A stretch of DNA of 64,000 nt from an uncultured Alteromonadaceae bacterium (lineage in GTDB: Bacteria; Pseudomonadota; Gammaproteobacteria; Enterobacterales; Alteromonadaceae): positions 1 through 64,000 of the forward strand of contig CATMRP010000005.1 of assembly GCA_950073835.1 (NCBI GenBank), given 5' to 3'. Shown here one piece after another: positions 9,760 to 18,838 of this stretch (position 1 is its first letter; each line of letters starts with the position of its first letter). Below the pieces are notes generated by a model that had not been told where the DNA came from, did not search any database, and saw only the letters and a list, made by a program, of their open reading frames with translations. The translations under genes were made by a program, and so were the position numbers.

Positions 9760-10230
9760 TTAGTTAGCTGGCGTCGGCGTAGTCTGATAGGCGTTTGTGC
9801 CCCACAACGGCACGGTCGATAAACTGTGTTTAAAACTGCCCGAGGTCTCCTTGGTGGAATAGGCCAGGTACATTAGTGTTTGGTTCTGGGCATCGAAAAT
9901 GCGGCGAATTTTCATATTTTTAAACAGTACGCTTTTCGATTTTTTGAACACGACATCACCGGATTTGGATTTATCGATAGCAGCGATCATGGCGGCTGTA
10001 ATTTCGCCGGTCTGACGGCAGGCAATCGAGCTGTCGGAAGGATCGGCAAGGCTCAGGTCTGCCTCAATGCTGGCTACATGGCAGGTCACCCCCGGGATCA
10101 GCGGGTCGGTGAACATGTCTATTTTAATGTCCTTGGTGGTAAACAGTCCTAAAGAGACATCACCCACTTCATTGCGGTCGCAGGCGGTTAGCAGCAAAAC
10201 GCCGGTTAGTGCGATTATCAGGTTTTTCAT
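9760..10230 (-). CDS. creA: CreA family protein
   Basis: This 156-residue protein begins MKNLIIALTGVLLLTAC, a lipoprotein-like signal. The body matches CreA: VGDVSLGLFTTKDIKIDMFTD, then DPLIPGVTCHVASI, SIACRQTGEI and FKKSKSVLFKNMKIRRIFD. The ATG at 10230 is chosen over the upstream in-frame start at 10272 because AAGGAA lies 6-11 bases before it and the signal peptide then starts cleanly. CreA is a widespread periplasmic protein of unknown biochemical function. The E. coli gene lies beside creBCD, but no such neighbours are seen here. Confidence 0.9.
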   Translation of the reverse strand: MKNLIIALTGVLLLTACDRNEVGDVSLGLFTTKDIKIDMFTDPLIPGVTCHVASIEADLSLADPSDSSIACRQTGEITAAMIAAIDKSKSGDVVFKKSKSVLFKNMKIRRIFDAQNQTLMYLAYSTKETSGSFKHSLSTVPLWGTNAYQTTPTPAN

Positions 10231-10395
10231 AACATTCCTTTTAACAATTGCCAGTTTAGTAACAGGGTACACCCATCGACGATGCTACGGTATGTTTATC
10301 CCCAATAGTTGATGTACAATAGCCAGCGTTAAACTTATTCACGGTTTTGCGCGTAGTAAGGGTCGCATTACCGATATCAATCAAGGAATTTAATC

Positions 10396-10902
10396 ATGCC
10401 ATTACTCGACAGCTTCCGTGTTGATCACACCCGCATGCAAGCCCCGGCTGTTCGCATTGCGAAAAAAATGACGACGCCCAAAGGCGATCCTATCACTGTT
10501 TACGATCTGCGCTTTACGGTACCTAACCAGGAAGCGTTGTCTGAAAAAGGCATTCATACCCTTGAGCACCTGTTTGCCGGCTTTATGCGTGAGCATCTGA
10601 ATGCGGATGACGTTGAAATCATCGATATTTCTCCAATGGGCTGCCGTACCGGTTTTTACATGAGCCTGATTGGTACACCAGACGAAGAGCGCGTAGCCAA
10701 AGCCTGGCTGGCAGCCATGAATGATGTACTGAATGTACAAACCGAATCCGATATTCCGGAACTGAATGAATACCAGTGTGGCACTTACAAGATGCACTCT
10801 CTGAAAGAAGCGCAGGAGATTGCACAAACGGTACTGAACCGCAAAGTAGGTATCAACAGTAACGACGAACTTTACTTAAGCGATGAGTTTTTAGAGCAAT
10901 AA
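10396..10902 (+). CDS. luxS: S-ribosylhomocysteine lyase LuxS
   Basis: At 168 residues it is full length for LuxS, which converts S-ribosylhomocysteine to homocysteine and DPD, the precursor of autoinducer-2. The metal ligands H54 and H58 sit in HTLEH, with C128 in [11 protein letters not shown]. The catalytic cysteine is C83 in [10 protein letters not shown], and E57 is the general acid/base. The start ATG follows AAGGAAT. It stands alone, with no pfs or gshA beside it. A hairpin follows about 14 bp after the stop. It supports methyl-cycle recycling and possibly AI-2 signalling. Confidence 0.97.
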   Translation: MPLLDSFRVDHTRMQAPAVRIAKKMTTPKGDPITVYDLRFTVPNQEALSEKGIHTLEHLFAGFMREHLNADDVEIIDISPMGCRTGFYMSLIGTPDEERVAKAWLAAMNDVLNVQTESDIPELNEYQCGTYKMHSLKEAQEIAQTVLNRKVGINSNDELYLSDEFLEQ

Positions 10903-11253
10903 TAATATGAGCCTGGATCTTCTGTTTTCATTGCTGTTGGCAGAAGATCTTACCTGGCTGAAAGTGAAATAAAATGCCGTCTGTTTAAAACCTCTGTTCA
11001 AACAGTTTCTCTGTTTTACTTTTACCCCTCAATAGCTTTTGATTGCGGGTTTCCCACTCCTTGAGTAAACTGATTGCTAAACGATCAGCCAGTATTCGAC
11101 CGCTACAGGTTTAGTATTTGTCTAATAAAATCAGCTCGGTGCGGTAAGTCTGGTGTTTACAATGTATTGCTGTAAATAATAATAACCATTGCTAAAAGTA
11201 GCGCCGCCTTTTTAATCGGGTAGAGGACTACCCATGCAGTAGAGGACAAGGAT
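10903..11253 (+). other. Intergenic region after luxS with hairpin
   Basis: About 350 bp without a credible gene. GATCTTCTG (10916-10924) pairs with CAGAAGATC (10941-10949), a likely luxS transcript end although the downstream bases are not T-rich. The remainder must hold the promoter for the 11254 gene. No operator is recognised. Confidence 0.5.
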
Positions 11254-12300
11254 GTGACAGACTCCCCCCTTTCTCATCAGAAAGTCGCCCCGTTTCGCTC
11301 GGTGTGGCTTGAAGGTTTACTAACATTTATTACCATGGGCTGTTACCTGTTTGTCTGGTTTGCCCTGGCTGCCCGCGACTGTAAACGTATTACGGGTCGC
11401 TCGTTTACGCCCATCCTGTGGTTTTTTGTGCCGGTAATTTGCTTGCCGTTACCTTTTGCCTTACACATTTTGCTCAGTACCTTCAGTGATATTGAAAAAG
11501 AGCGTGCTCTGCCGGGCTGGACCAAAGGCCAGAATTTTGCCTTCAACGGATTATTCAGCAGTGCTTATATTGGTGCTTATGTAGTCGGTGAAATTATTGA
11601 AAATCAAATGCTTCAATTTGTCCTGTGGGCTGTGGCGTTTGTGCTGTTTTTGCTGCTGCATGGTCGTTTAAATCGCATCAGACGAGCATTTGAAAGCGAG
11701 CCCATGATGCACCGGTTTGCCGGCTTTAACGCCCTGGAGTGGGTGGTCGGTTTGCTATTTTTAGCCCTGTGGGTCGGATTATTCTGGGCGCTGGGGCAGT
11801 TGAAACTGGTGAATGCAGACACTACCCGTATTGATCCTGGCACTGAAATAGTGGTGGCCGAGGCTGGCGTGCGTTTTACGGTGAATCAGGAAGGCTGGGA
11901 AAATGTACCGGTTGGCACTGTTACCGATGGTACGGCTGAATATGAACTTCGAGGGCCAGCGTCATTAAATAACATGTGGTACGCCGTATTTACCTATACC
12001 GAACATGACGACTTCAATGAAATTGCGCAAAATCGCTATGCGACTTACCTTGAAGTGTTGCCCGGTGCACAATGTACTGCCGCACGTTCACTGCAAGAAG
12101 GAACCGATCTCCTGCGTTCGGTAGTGAGCTGTGAAAATACCGAGGCTGGTGATAAACAACTCTATATCTCACACCTCATCGAACGGGAAAAAGGCCTGGT
12201 TGAGCTGGTGGGATACATGTGGGTGGCCCCGCGTAAATATACGCAATATAAGCCGCAATTTATCAAGGATGTAAAAGGGCTGATCGCAGATGAGAAGTAA
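11254..12300 (+). CDS. Membrane protein of unknown function with DUF4234-like N-terminal half
   Basis: This 348-residue protein starts with GTG at 11254, preceded by AGAGGA; the ATG two bases upstream runs straight into TGA. About five hydrophobic segments lie between residues 15 and 190, opening with VWLEGLLTFITMGCYLFVWF, which resembles DUF4234-type membrane proteins. An approximately 150-residue soluble C-terminal domain follows, probably facing the periplasm. The stop overlaps the start of the transglutaminase-like gene by 11 bases, so the two are translationally coupled and probably act together. No enzymatic motif is recognised. The family assignment is tentative. Confidence 0.65.
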   Translation: MTDSPLSHQKVAPFRSVWLEGLLTFITMGCYLFVWFALAARDCKRITGRSFTPILWFFVPVICLPLPFALHILLSTFSDIEKERALPGWTKGQNFAFNGLFSSAYIGAYVVGEIIENQMLQFVLWAVAFVLFLLLHGRLNRIRRAFESEPMMHRFAGFNALEWVVGLLFLALWVGLFWALGQLKLVNADTTRIDPGTEIVVAEAGVRFTVNQEGWENVPVGTVTDGTAEYELRGPASLNNMWYAVFTYTEHDDFNEIAQNRYATYLEVLPGAQCTAARSLQEGTDLLRSVVSCENTEAGDKQLYISHLIEREKGLVELVGYMWVAPRKYTQYKPQFIKDVKGLIADEK

Positions 12301-14176
12301 ATTATTCCTATTACTCAGTTTGTTGTTAACGCTGCCAGTATCGGCGGAATTTCTACAGGGGGATTCTTTGATTGCGCGGGCCAAACAGCTTGCCAGTGAG
12401 CTGGAACCCGAAGCTCACAGTGCATTAACCGGCCTGGAGCGTACCTACAAAGTTGAGGTGAAAGACAACAAGGTTACCGTTTACGGTCATAAAATCTGGT
12501 TCTATCCCACCACGGCATCCGTGCAGAACAATGCATATGAAAGCATCTACTTTAATCAGTTAAATGAACAGCTCACGGTGCTGACAGCAGCGAGTATTTC
12601 GCCGGCTGGTAAGGTGAATTATGTCAATGAATCTCACCAGAAAGTGATTGCAGAAGATACCTACAATACCTTCACGGAAACCGAAAAAATGATTGTGTCT
12701 TTTCCGGCGGTGGAAGTGGGCGGGGTCACACTGATTGCATACAAAATCGAGGAAACTCTCACACCAGAGCGACCTTTCTGGAGTATTCGTTCTTACCCTC
12801 AGCAAACTGCTGATATGCTCAATTACAGTTTCGAGGCGCAGTGGGACGACAGCGCCCGACTGTATTTTGATAATACCAGTGAGCTTGTCAGCTGTGAGCT
12901 GCAGCCTGCGCGGGTGTTCTGTCAGGCAGATGATCTTGTGGCGGCGGAGTCTGACAGCATGGTGAACTGGGGCGATCAGTTGGGCCAGATCACCCTTTCT
13001 ACAGAGCCAGACTGGCAAGCGGTTAAAGCCCAGGTGCGCCCCGGCTTTGTAAATGCTATTGAAAATAATCAGGGCGTACAGCCGCTGGTTGAGGCGTTGG
13101 CTGAGAGTGCTGATGGCAAGCAGGCGCTGATCCAGCGTATTTTCGAGTTTGTTGCCCGCGATATTCGTTATGTTTCTCGCTCTGAAGCTGGCTACGATAT
13201 AGTGCCGCATAACGTAGACGAAACCATCGATAACCGCTTCGGTGACTGTAAAGACAAATCAGCCGTGCTGATAGCCATGCTTCGCGCCATTGACATTGAT
13301 GCTGAGCCCGTGTTGGTGGCAACCAAGCGAGAGCGCGAGGACATGGCTGGCGCGGCGGCCGTCGGCTTATTTGATCACGTAGTGGTTTGCTTTAGTTTTG
13401 CCGGCCAGCAATATTGCCTTGATCCCACCGATCCCTATACGCAGTGGCAGAGCACGTCAGACTGGATCCAGGGGCGGGTTGCACTGAATCTATCCAACGA
13501 TGAGTCGTTAACCACGATCCCTCGTCCGCAGTTTCGCTGGCATTTGAAAGCGAAGTCAGATATTACCATTACGCCAAAGGGAGGCCAGCAAGAGCGCGTT
13601 ACTCTCACTTTCCTGAATGAGTATGCATCGTTAATGCGCCAGAATATGGCTGGCCTGTCGCAGCAAAAACGCCTGGAATATATGGTAGACGTTTATCATG
13701 ATGTGGCCAATGAAGATGCTGAACCGGTATTTGAAATCTCCGGCGTCGATACAATGTCGAGCTATCTTACCACTCACTCTGAAACCACATACGAGCCTTA
13801 CTTTAATCCTCAGCAGGGGATATCGCTGGCCGAAAATGACTCATGGTTACGCTCAGAGCTCTCATCATCCTGGCTGAATAACGAAGTTTATGGTCAGTTT
13901 TATCCCGGCTTTCTGGTTGAGTCAGAATATAAAATTCAGGTACCGCATGAATGGGCACTCAATCGCTTTCCGCCGGATCTGAACCTCGAACATCACTATG
14001 GAAGGCTCACCCGCTCTTACCGGTTTGAACCGGGTGATGAGCAGGATACCTTGCATGTAAGTACCACACTATCGATGCCTTCCCGCTATCTGGCGGTGGC
14101 AGAGATAAAAGCCTTTAATGAATTATTAAATGTCTTTTATAAACAGGCTCCGATTACTTTCGGACATGATAGTTAG
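12290..14176 (+). CDS. Exported DUF3857/transglutaminase-like protein
   Basis: This 628-residue protein has an N-terminal signal peptide (SKLFLLLSLLLTLPVSA), a DUF3857-type beta domain (about residues 45-230) and a transglutaminase-like core. The catalytic triad is readable: C320 in FGDCKDKSAVLIAML, H363 in FDHVVVCF and an Asp near 378 in CLDPTDPY. Proteins of this build are periplasmic or surface-attached and probably act as peptidases or amide hydrolases, not cross-linkers. The substrate is unknown. It is coupled to the preceding membrane-protein gene by an 11-base overlap and converges with the MFS gene 18 bp away. Confidence 0.85.
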   Translation: MRSKLFLLLSLLLTLPVSAEFLQGDSLIARAKQLASELEPEAHSALTGLERTYKVEVKDNKVTVYGHKIWFYPTTASVQNNAYESIYFNQLNEQLTVLTAASISPAGKVNYVNESHQKVIAEDTYNTFTETEKMIVSFPAVEVGGVTLIAYKIEETLTPERPFWSIRSYPQQTADMLNYSFEAQWDDSARLYFDNTSELVSCELQPARVFCQADDLVAAESDSMVNWGDQLGQITLSTEPDWQAVKAQVRPGFVNAIENNQGVQPLVEALAESADGKQALIQRIFEFVARDIRYVSRSEAGYDIVPHNVDETIDNRFGDCKDKSAVLIAMLRAIDIDAEPVLVATKREREDMAGAAAVGLFDHVVVCFSFAGQQYCLDPTDPYTQWQSTSDWIQGRVALNLSNDESLTTIPRPQFRWHLKAKSDITITPKGGQQERVTLTFLNEYASLMRQNMAGLSQQKRLEYMVDVYHDVANEDAEPVFEISGVDTMSSYLTTHSETTYEPYFNPQQGISLAENDSWLRSELSSSWLNNEVYGQFYPGFLVESEYKIQVPHEWALNRFPPDLNLEHHYGRLTRSYRFEPGDEQDTLHVSTTLSMPSRYLAVAEIKAFNELLNVFYKQAPITFGHDS

Positions 14177-14194
14177 CTCCGGTAACGGGGGGCA

Positions 14195-15391
14195 TTAGTC
14201 TGACTGCTGAATTCTGATAAAAGCGCAGGCAATCACACTGCAAAGGCTCAAGGTTGTGGTTGTCAGTATAAAGGCGTGAGCGGGTGGCTGGTTTATCATC
14301 GCCACCAGGTAGGCGCCGGCCGAGGCGCCGGTAAGGTGGAAAAAGCCGGTTAAGGCGGCCAACAGACCCGCCGAGGTAGCAGAAAAATCCAGCATCAGGA
14401 GTACGCTGCAGGGCATGGCAATACCGGCCAGAAAGAAAGCTAAATAACTGAAACTCAAAATGAGCCAGAGTTTGTCAGCACCCATTACCGTAATCCACAA
14501 CAGGGTGATACACGACAATCCCAGTATCCCCCATCCGGACAGTGTAAATTTACGCAGCGCACAAAGGCGCGATAATTTAATGTTAACAACGCTGCCCAGC
14601 ACAAAGCACACAGTAGCGAGCAGTGAAAATAACGAAAAAGCACCTTTACTGTAGCCGTGCTCATTGATAATCAGCAATGGGCTGACAGTAACAAAGCCGA
14701 ATACAATCCCATAAAGTAACCCACTGGCACTACCTATTAACACAATAGAGCTCAAACTGCTTTTTAGCAGCGTAAAGGTGTCCCGCATAACGTGCAGAGA
14801 GTCGTGAGTTCGCCTGAAGTTGAGCGCAGGCGCAACCGCAAACAGTAACCCGAAAGCCAGTAGCGCAATTCCCAGTACGACCAGAAATATCGCCCTGAGC
14901 CCCAGCCACTCCCCGGTTAATGTCCCCAGGATTGGTGCAACTGCCGGTGCGATGGCAAAAGCTATATTGGTGAGTGACAAGGATACATTGAGTTGTTGCG
15001 GGCTAAATAACTGTTTCGATAAGGCTCGCGTTACCGACACGCCAACCCCACCGCCCAATCCTTGCACAACACGCCCGGTCAGAAAGAGCAGTGGACTATT
15101 GGCAAAAGCAACCATCAGCGTGCCCAGTATAAATAACAGTAACCCCGACTGCAGCAGCCGAGCTTTGTTCAGGTAATCGCAGGCGATGCCGGACAATAGT
15201 TGTGAAACCGCAAACGCGATAAGAAAAATGGCAACGCTTTTTTCAATCAGAGTGATATTTGCGCCATGCAACCGGGCTAACTCTGCAAAAAAGGGCGTGT
15301 AAATGCCCGTGGAAAGCTGACCTAGCACAGCGAGGAGAATAAAAGTGACGGACAGTCCGTAAAATAATGGTCTGGAAATCGCTGAGCTCAC
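14195..15391 (-). CDS. Bcr/CflA-type MFS drug exporter
   Basis: This 398-residue protein has twelve predicted membrane helices. The early IYTPFFAELARLHGA segment, AVSQLLSGIACDYLNKARLL (an A-like loop motif) and GRVVQGLGGGVGVSVTRAL (motif C region) are typical of the DHA1 Bcr/CflA/EmrD group. These are proton-driven exporters of drugs or metabolites such as sulfonamide, bicyclomycin or amino acids. The specificity cannot be read from sequence. It is transcribed away from the alpha-glucoside operon across a 360-bp region that may regulate both directions. Confidence 0.85.
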   Translation of the reverse strand: MSSAISRPLFYGLSVTFILLAVLGQLSTGIYTPFFAELARLHGANITLIEKSVAIFLIAFAVSQLLSGIACDYLNKARLLQSGLLLFILGTLMVAFANSPLLFLTGRVVQGLGGGVGVSVTRALSKQLFSPQQLNVSLSLTNIAFAIAPAVAPILGTLTGEWLGLRAIFLVVLGIALLAFGLLFAVAPALNFRRTHDSLHVMRDTFTLLKSSLSSIVLIGSASGLLYGIVFGFVTVSPLLIINEHGYSKGAFSLFSLLATVCFVLGSVVNIKLSRLCALRKFTLSGWGILGLSCITLLWITVMGADKLWLILSFSYLAFFLAGIAMPCSVLLMLDFSATSAGLLAALTGFFHLTGASAGAYLVAMINQPPAHAFILTTTTLSLCSVIACAFIRIQQSD

Positions 15392-15753
15392 CGAAAGTCT
15401 ACCCCGCTATCATTGGTAACTGTTAATACTATTTTATTGATATGACAAACGTTTGAAATGGCAAGCGCTAACGCCTGATACCCATCTTTAAATTTTTTGT
15501 TGCAGGGTAATTATTTACACACTTAACTTTAAGAAAGTGAGGAGAAAACTTGCGTAATCTTCTTAATCGTTTAAGATTCAGTTTGCGAAGTTAATTTTTT
15601 GTGTGTTTTATGTTGCGCAGAAAGACTGCTAATAGTCGCGCACAACATCAAACCTTGCACTAGTTTCAGCGTGTTACATGTTTATGTTTCGAGTTTGTGA
15701 GAATCAGGAGCATGTTTGTTACGCTAACATTTACTACAAACAGAGATCTTGCT
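15392..15753. other. Divergent control region between MFS exporter and glucoside operon
   Basis: About 360 bp with no gene. It contains two palindromes 9 bp apart (15446-15455 and 15464-15469). An in-frame GTG at 15697 could extend the downstream transporter by 19 residues. Confidence 0.5.
15446..15472. promoter_or_regulatory. Possible LacI-family operator pair
   Basis: CAAACGTTTG (15446-15455) is a perfect 10-bp palindrome with a central CG, the hallmark of LacI/PurR-type operators. AAGCGCTAACG (15463-15473) adds a second AGCGCT core. Such sites control maltose and alpha-glucoside genes in related marine bacteria. They are about 300 bp from the transporter start, nearer to the divergent exporter. 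No LacI-type gene is in the window, so this is an inference. Confidence 0.4.
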
Positions 15754-17091
15754 ATGAAAGATTCACTAAAACCGAACTTAAGCTTTTGGCAGATATGGAA
15801 CATGTGCTTTGGCTTTTTTGGTATCCAGTATGGCTTTGGTTTGCAACAAGCTAACCTGAGTCCGATTTTCCGCTACCACGGCGCGGCAGAGCACGAACTG
15901 CCTATTCTGTGGCTGGCTGGCCCGGTAACAGGGTTACTCATCCAACCGCTTATCGGAGCCATGAGTGATGGTACCTGGACCCGCTTTGGTCGCCGTAAAC
16001 CGTTTTTTATGATCGGTGCGCTGGTTGGCTCGATTGCTGTGATGTTTATGCCTTATGTGCCTGAGTTATGGATGGTGGTGGGATTATTCTGGATCCTCGA
16101 TGCCGCCATGAATACAGCCATGGAGCCCTACCGTGCAGTAGTCGGTGATCAGCTTAATCATCAGCAACGGCCTAAGGGCTACGCGCTGCAGTCGTTTATG
16201 GTTGCAGCCGGTCAGATGCTGGCCGGACTAATGCCGCTGATTATGATCTCGGTCGGCGTTTCAGCCGAAACCGACGGTAAGCAAATTCCGGAAATAGTAA
16301 AATATTCTTTTGCTATTGGTGTGGTAGTGATCCTGATATCTACCGCCTGGTCATTCGTAAAAACAAACGAATACCCGCCTGAAGATATGGCAGCATTTCA
16401 CGCTAAGCGGGAGCACAAAAGTATTGGCCATGTGTTTACCGAACTGTGGAGTGCGCTGGTGGATATGCCCAAGTCGTTGCGCGCGGTTTGGTGGGTGAAG
16501 CTGGTTACCTGGTTTGGTTTACCACTGATGTGGCAATACCTGGCACTGTCGATTGCCCGCCACGTTTACGATGCCCCTAATCCGGATAGCCCTGGTTTTG
16601 CAGAAGGGACTGCGCAGGTGGGAATGGCCTTTACCATTATGAATGTAACCACCCTCATCATGGCGCTGGTCATCGCTAAAATAGTCACCAAAATCGGCGA
16701 TGCAAAAACCTATTCGTTATTCTTATTGATTGGTGGTGTGGGCTATCTGTCCATGCAACTAACCACAGACCTGTATCTCACTTTTGCCTGTATGGCACTG
16801 GTTGGTGTAGGTTGGTCTGCTGTAATGACCGTGCCTTTTATTATCGCAGCCGACGTTACTCCGGCAGCACGAGTAGGCGTTTACATGGGTCTGCTGAATG
16901 CCATGATTTGCCTGCCACAGATTATGGAAATGCTCACGGTTGGCTATTTCTATGATTCGCTGCTCGGCGGCGATCCACGAAATGCCCTGGCAGTTACTGG
17001 TATTTTATTCGTGGTCGGTGCCGGTTTGGCACTGCGAATAAACTCCAAACCTGATCACCTGGCTAATCAGGAGAAACAGTCATGCAACTAA
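15754..17091 (+). CDS. MFS glycoside/sugar transporter (GPH/SUT-like) for alpha-glucosides
   Basis: This is a 445-residue, twelve-helix transporter. It opens MKDSLKPNLSFWQIWNMCFG, the typical start of the alteromonad sugar MFS family related to sucrose/maltose carriers. Conserved pieces include PLIGAMSDGTWTRFGRRKPF (motif A) and DAAMNTAMEPYRAVVGD. I chose ATG 15754 because the family normally begins here; starts at 15712 and GTG 15697 would add 14 or 19 unconserved residues. Its last 10 bases overlap the GH13 gene, so uptake and hydrolysis of the same sugar are coupled. The likely substrate is maltose or a related alpha-glucoside, inferred from the neighbour. Confidence 0.88.
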   Translation: MKDSLKPNLSFWQIWNMCFGFFGIQYGFGLQQANLSPIFRYHGAAEHELPILWLAGPVTGLLIQPLIGAMSDGTWTRFGRRKPFFMIGALVGSIAVMFMPYVPELWMVVGLFWILDAAMNTAMEPYRAVVGDQLNHQQRPKGYALQSFMVAAGQMLAGLMPLIMISVGVSAETDGKQIPEIVKYSFAIGVVVILISTAWSFVKTNEYPPEDMAAFHAKREHKSIGHVFTELWSALVDMPKSLRAVWWVKLVTWFGLPLMWQYLALSIARHVYDAPNPDSPGFAEGTAQVGMAFTIMNVTTLIMALVIAKIVTKIGDAKTYSLFLLIGGVGYLSMQLTTDLYLTFACMALVGVGWSAVMTVPFIIAADVTPAARVGVYMGLLNAMICLPQIMEMLTVGYFYDSLLGGDPRNALAVTGILFVVGAGLALRINSKPDHLANQEKQSCN

Positions 17092-18764
17092 AACAGATGA
17101 ACCGCCAGTGGTGGAAAGAGGGCGTTGTTTATCAGATTTATCCCCGCAGTTTTCAGGACTCCAATGGTGACGGGGTGGGCGATTTGCAGGGGATTATTAA
17201 GCGCCTCGATTATATCGCCTCACTGGGGGTGGACATTGTCTGGTTAAACCCGATTTATAAATCGCCAAACAACGATAATGGCTACGATATCTCTGACTAT
17301 CGGGACATTATGGATGAGTTTGGTACCATGGCCGACTTTGAGGAGTTGCTGGCCGGTTTTCATGCGCGCGGTATTAAAGTGGTGATGGATTTGGTGGTAA
17401 ACCACTCCAGCAGTGAGCATGAATGGTTTAAACAGGCCTGCTCGTCGCGCGATAATCCCTATCGTGATTATTATCACTGGTGGCCAGCCGAAAATGGCAC
17501 ACCGCCGGAACGCTGGTCGTTTTTCGACGAAGAAGGCTCAGCATGGGCCTATCATCAGCCCACCGATGCTTACTATTTGCATTACTTTGATAAAACCCAG
17601 CCAGACTTAAACTGGGAAAACCCCACAGTGCGCAAAGAAATCTTCGACATGATGCATTTCTGGTTTAAAAAGGGCATCGATGGTTTCCGGATGGACGTGA
17701 TCACCTTTATTTCCAAGCATGATGACTACCCGGTATTCGAGGGCGTGCATGGCGATGCCATGATTGATGTTTATGCCCAGGGCCCCCGTTTACATCAGTA
17801 TCTGCACGAAATGAACCGCGAGGTGCTGCAGCATTACGATATTATGACCGTGGCTGAAGGGCCGGGCACAAACCTGGATAACATTCACGACCTGGTGGAC
17901 GAAGACCGTCAGGAGCTAAACATGAATTACCACTTTGAGCATGTGGAACTGGGCGTTGATCAACGTAAGATCGTTAACGCTGATTTCCAGAACCTGGTGA
18001 AGTACAAAGAGATCATGAGCGCCTGGGCAACCACCTTCGACGAAAAAGGCTGGGGCACTCAGTGGCATACCAATCATGATTTCCCGCGCCAGGTGACCTG
18101 GTTTGGCGATGATTCGCCAGCCCATCGTGTGCAGTCCTCAAAGTTACTCAGTACCTTTTTGCTGACTATGCGTGGTACGCCCTACTATTATATGGGCGAT
18201 GAAATCGGCATGACTAACGCCAAATTCGACAGCATTGATGACTACAACGATCTTATGACCATTAATTGGTATAACCTCACCAAAAATGAGGGCGGTGATG
18301 CCGAGATGTTGCTGGAATCACACAAATTAAGTGGTCGCGACAATGCCCGAACACCTATCCAGTGGGACGATTCGGTCAACGCTGGTTTTACAACCGGTAA
18401 ACCTTGGTTGAAGGTTACCGGTAACTATCCGGAGATCAATGTGGCTGCCCAGGAAGAAGACCCTGACTCGCCACTGAATTACTTCCGCCAGCTTACCCGC
18501 TTACGTAAGGAAAATTTGACTCTGGTGTACGGTGCTTATGAATTGCTGTTGCCGGACGATGAGCATATTTATGCCTTCACTCGTAAACTTGATGATGAGG
18601 TGATTCTGGTATTGCTTAACTACTCTGGTAGTCAACAACATTGCCCATTGGAGCCGGCACTGATTGGCGATAATGTTATGATCAATAACTACGCAGCGCT
18701 GCAGTCAGATGACTCAGGTTACACCCTTGAGCCCTGGCAGGCTGTTGTGATCCGCATAGCGTAA
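17082..18764 (+). CDS. GH13 alpha-glucosidase / oligo-1,6-glucosidase
   Basis: This 560-residue cytoplasmic enzyme has no signal peptide. All four GH13 regions are present: DLVVNHSS (I), GFRMDVITF with nucleophile D205 (II), VAEGPG with acid/base E259 (III) and TNHDFPR with D333 (IV). QPDLNWENP and the overall length place it with the oligo-1,6-glucosidase/alpha-glucosidase/trehalose-6-phosphate hydrolase group. Pairing with a non-PTS MFS transporter argues against the phosphate-sugar enzyme. AGGAG lies 8 bases before ATG 17082; MNRQWW at 17097 is an alternative start. It ends at a strong terminator, making a two-gene operon. Confidence 0.93.
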   Translation: MQLKQMNRQWWKEGVVYQIYPRSFQDSNGDGVGDLQGIIKRLDYIASLGVDIVWLNPIYKSPNNDNGYDISDYRDIMDEFGTMADFEELLAGFHARGIKVVMDLVVNHSSSEHEWFKQACSSRDNPYRDYYHWWPAENGTPPERWSFFDEEGSAWAYHQPTDAYYLHYFDKTQPDLNWENPTVRKEIFDMMHFWFKKGIDGFRMDVITFISKHDDYPVFEGVHGDAMIDVYAQGPRLHQYLHEMNREVLQHYDIMTVAEGPGTNLDNIHDLVDEDRQELNMNYHFEHVELGVDQRKIVNADFQNLVKYKEIMSAWATTFDEKGWGTQWHTNHDFPRQVTWFGDDSPAHRVQSSKLLSTFLLTMRGTPYYYMGDEIGMTNAKFDSIDDYNDLMTINWYNLTKNEGGDAEMLLESHKLSGRDNARTPIQWDDSVNAGFTTGKPWLKVTGNYPEINVAAQEEDPDSPLNYFRQLTRLRKENLTLVYGAYELLLPDDEHIYAFTRKLDDEVILVLLNYSGSQQHCPLEPALIGDNVMINNYAALQSDDSGYTLEPWQAVVIRIA

Positions 18765-18785
18765 AAAGGTCGCTGTCTAAAGCTC

Positions 18786-18820
18786 GAAAGCCGCTCAGAT
18801 GAGCGGCTTTCTTATTTCTT
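18786..18820 (+). terminator. Rho-independent terminator of the glucoside operon
   Basis: GAAAGCCGCTC and GAGCGGCTTTC (18786-18811) form an 11-bp stem with a 4-base loop. TTATTTCTT follows, 22 bp after the alpha-glucosidase stop. Confidence 0.92.
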
Positions 18821-18838
18821 CCTGCCAGGCCAGAGTTC

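Noticed and set aside
12560-13210. 216-codon open frame antisense to the transglutaminase-like gene
   Set aside because: It lies wholly opposite a gene with clear domains and catalytic residues, has no family resemblance and no ribosome site; it is a shadow frame.
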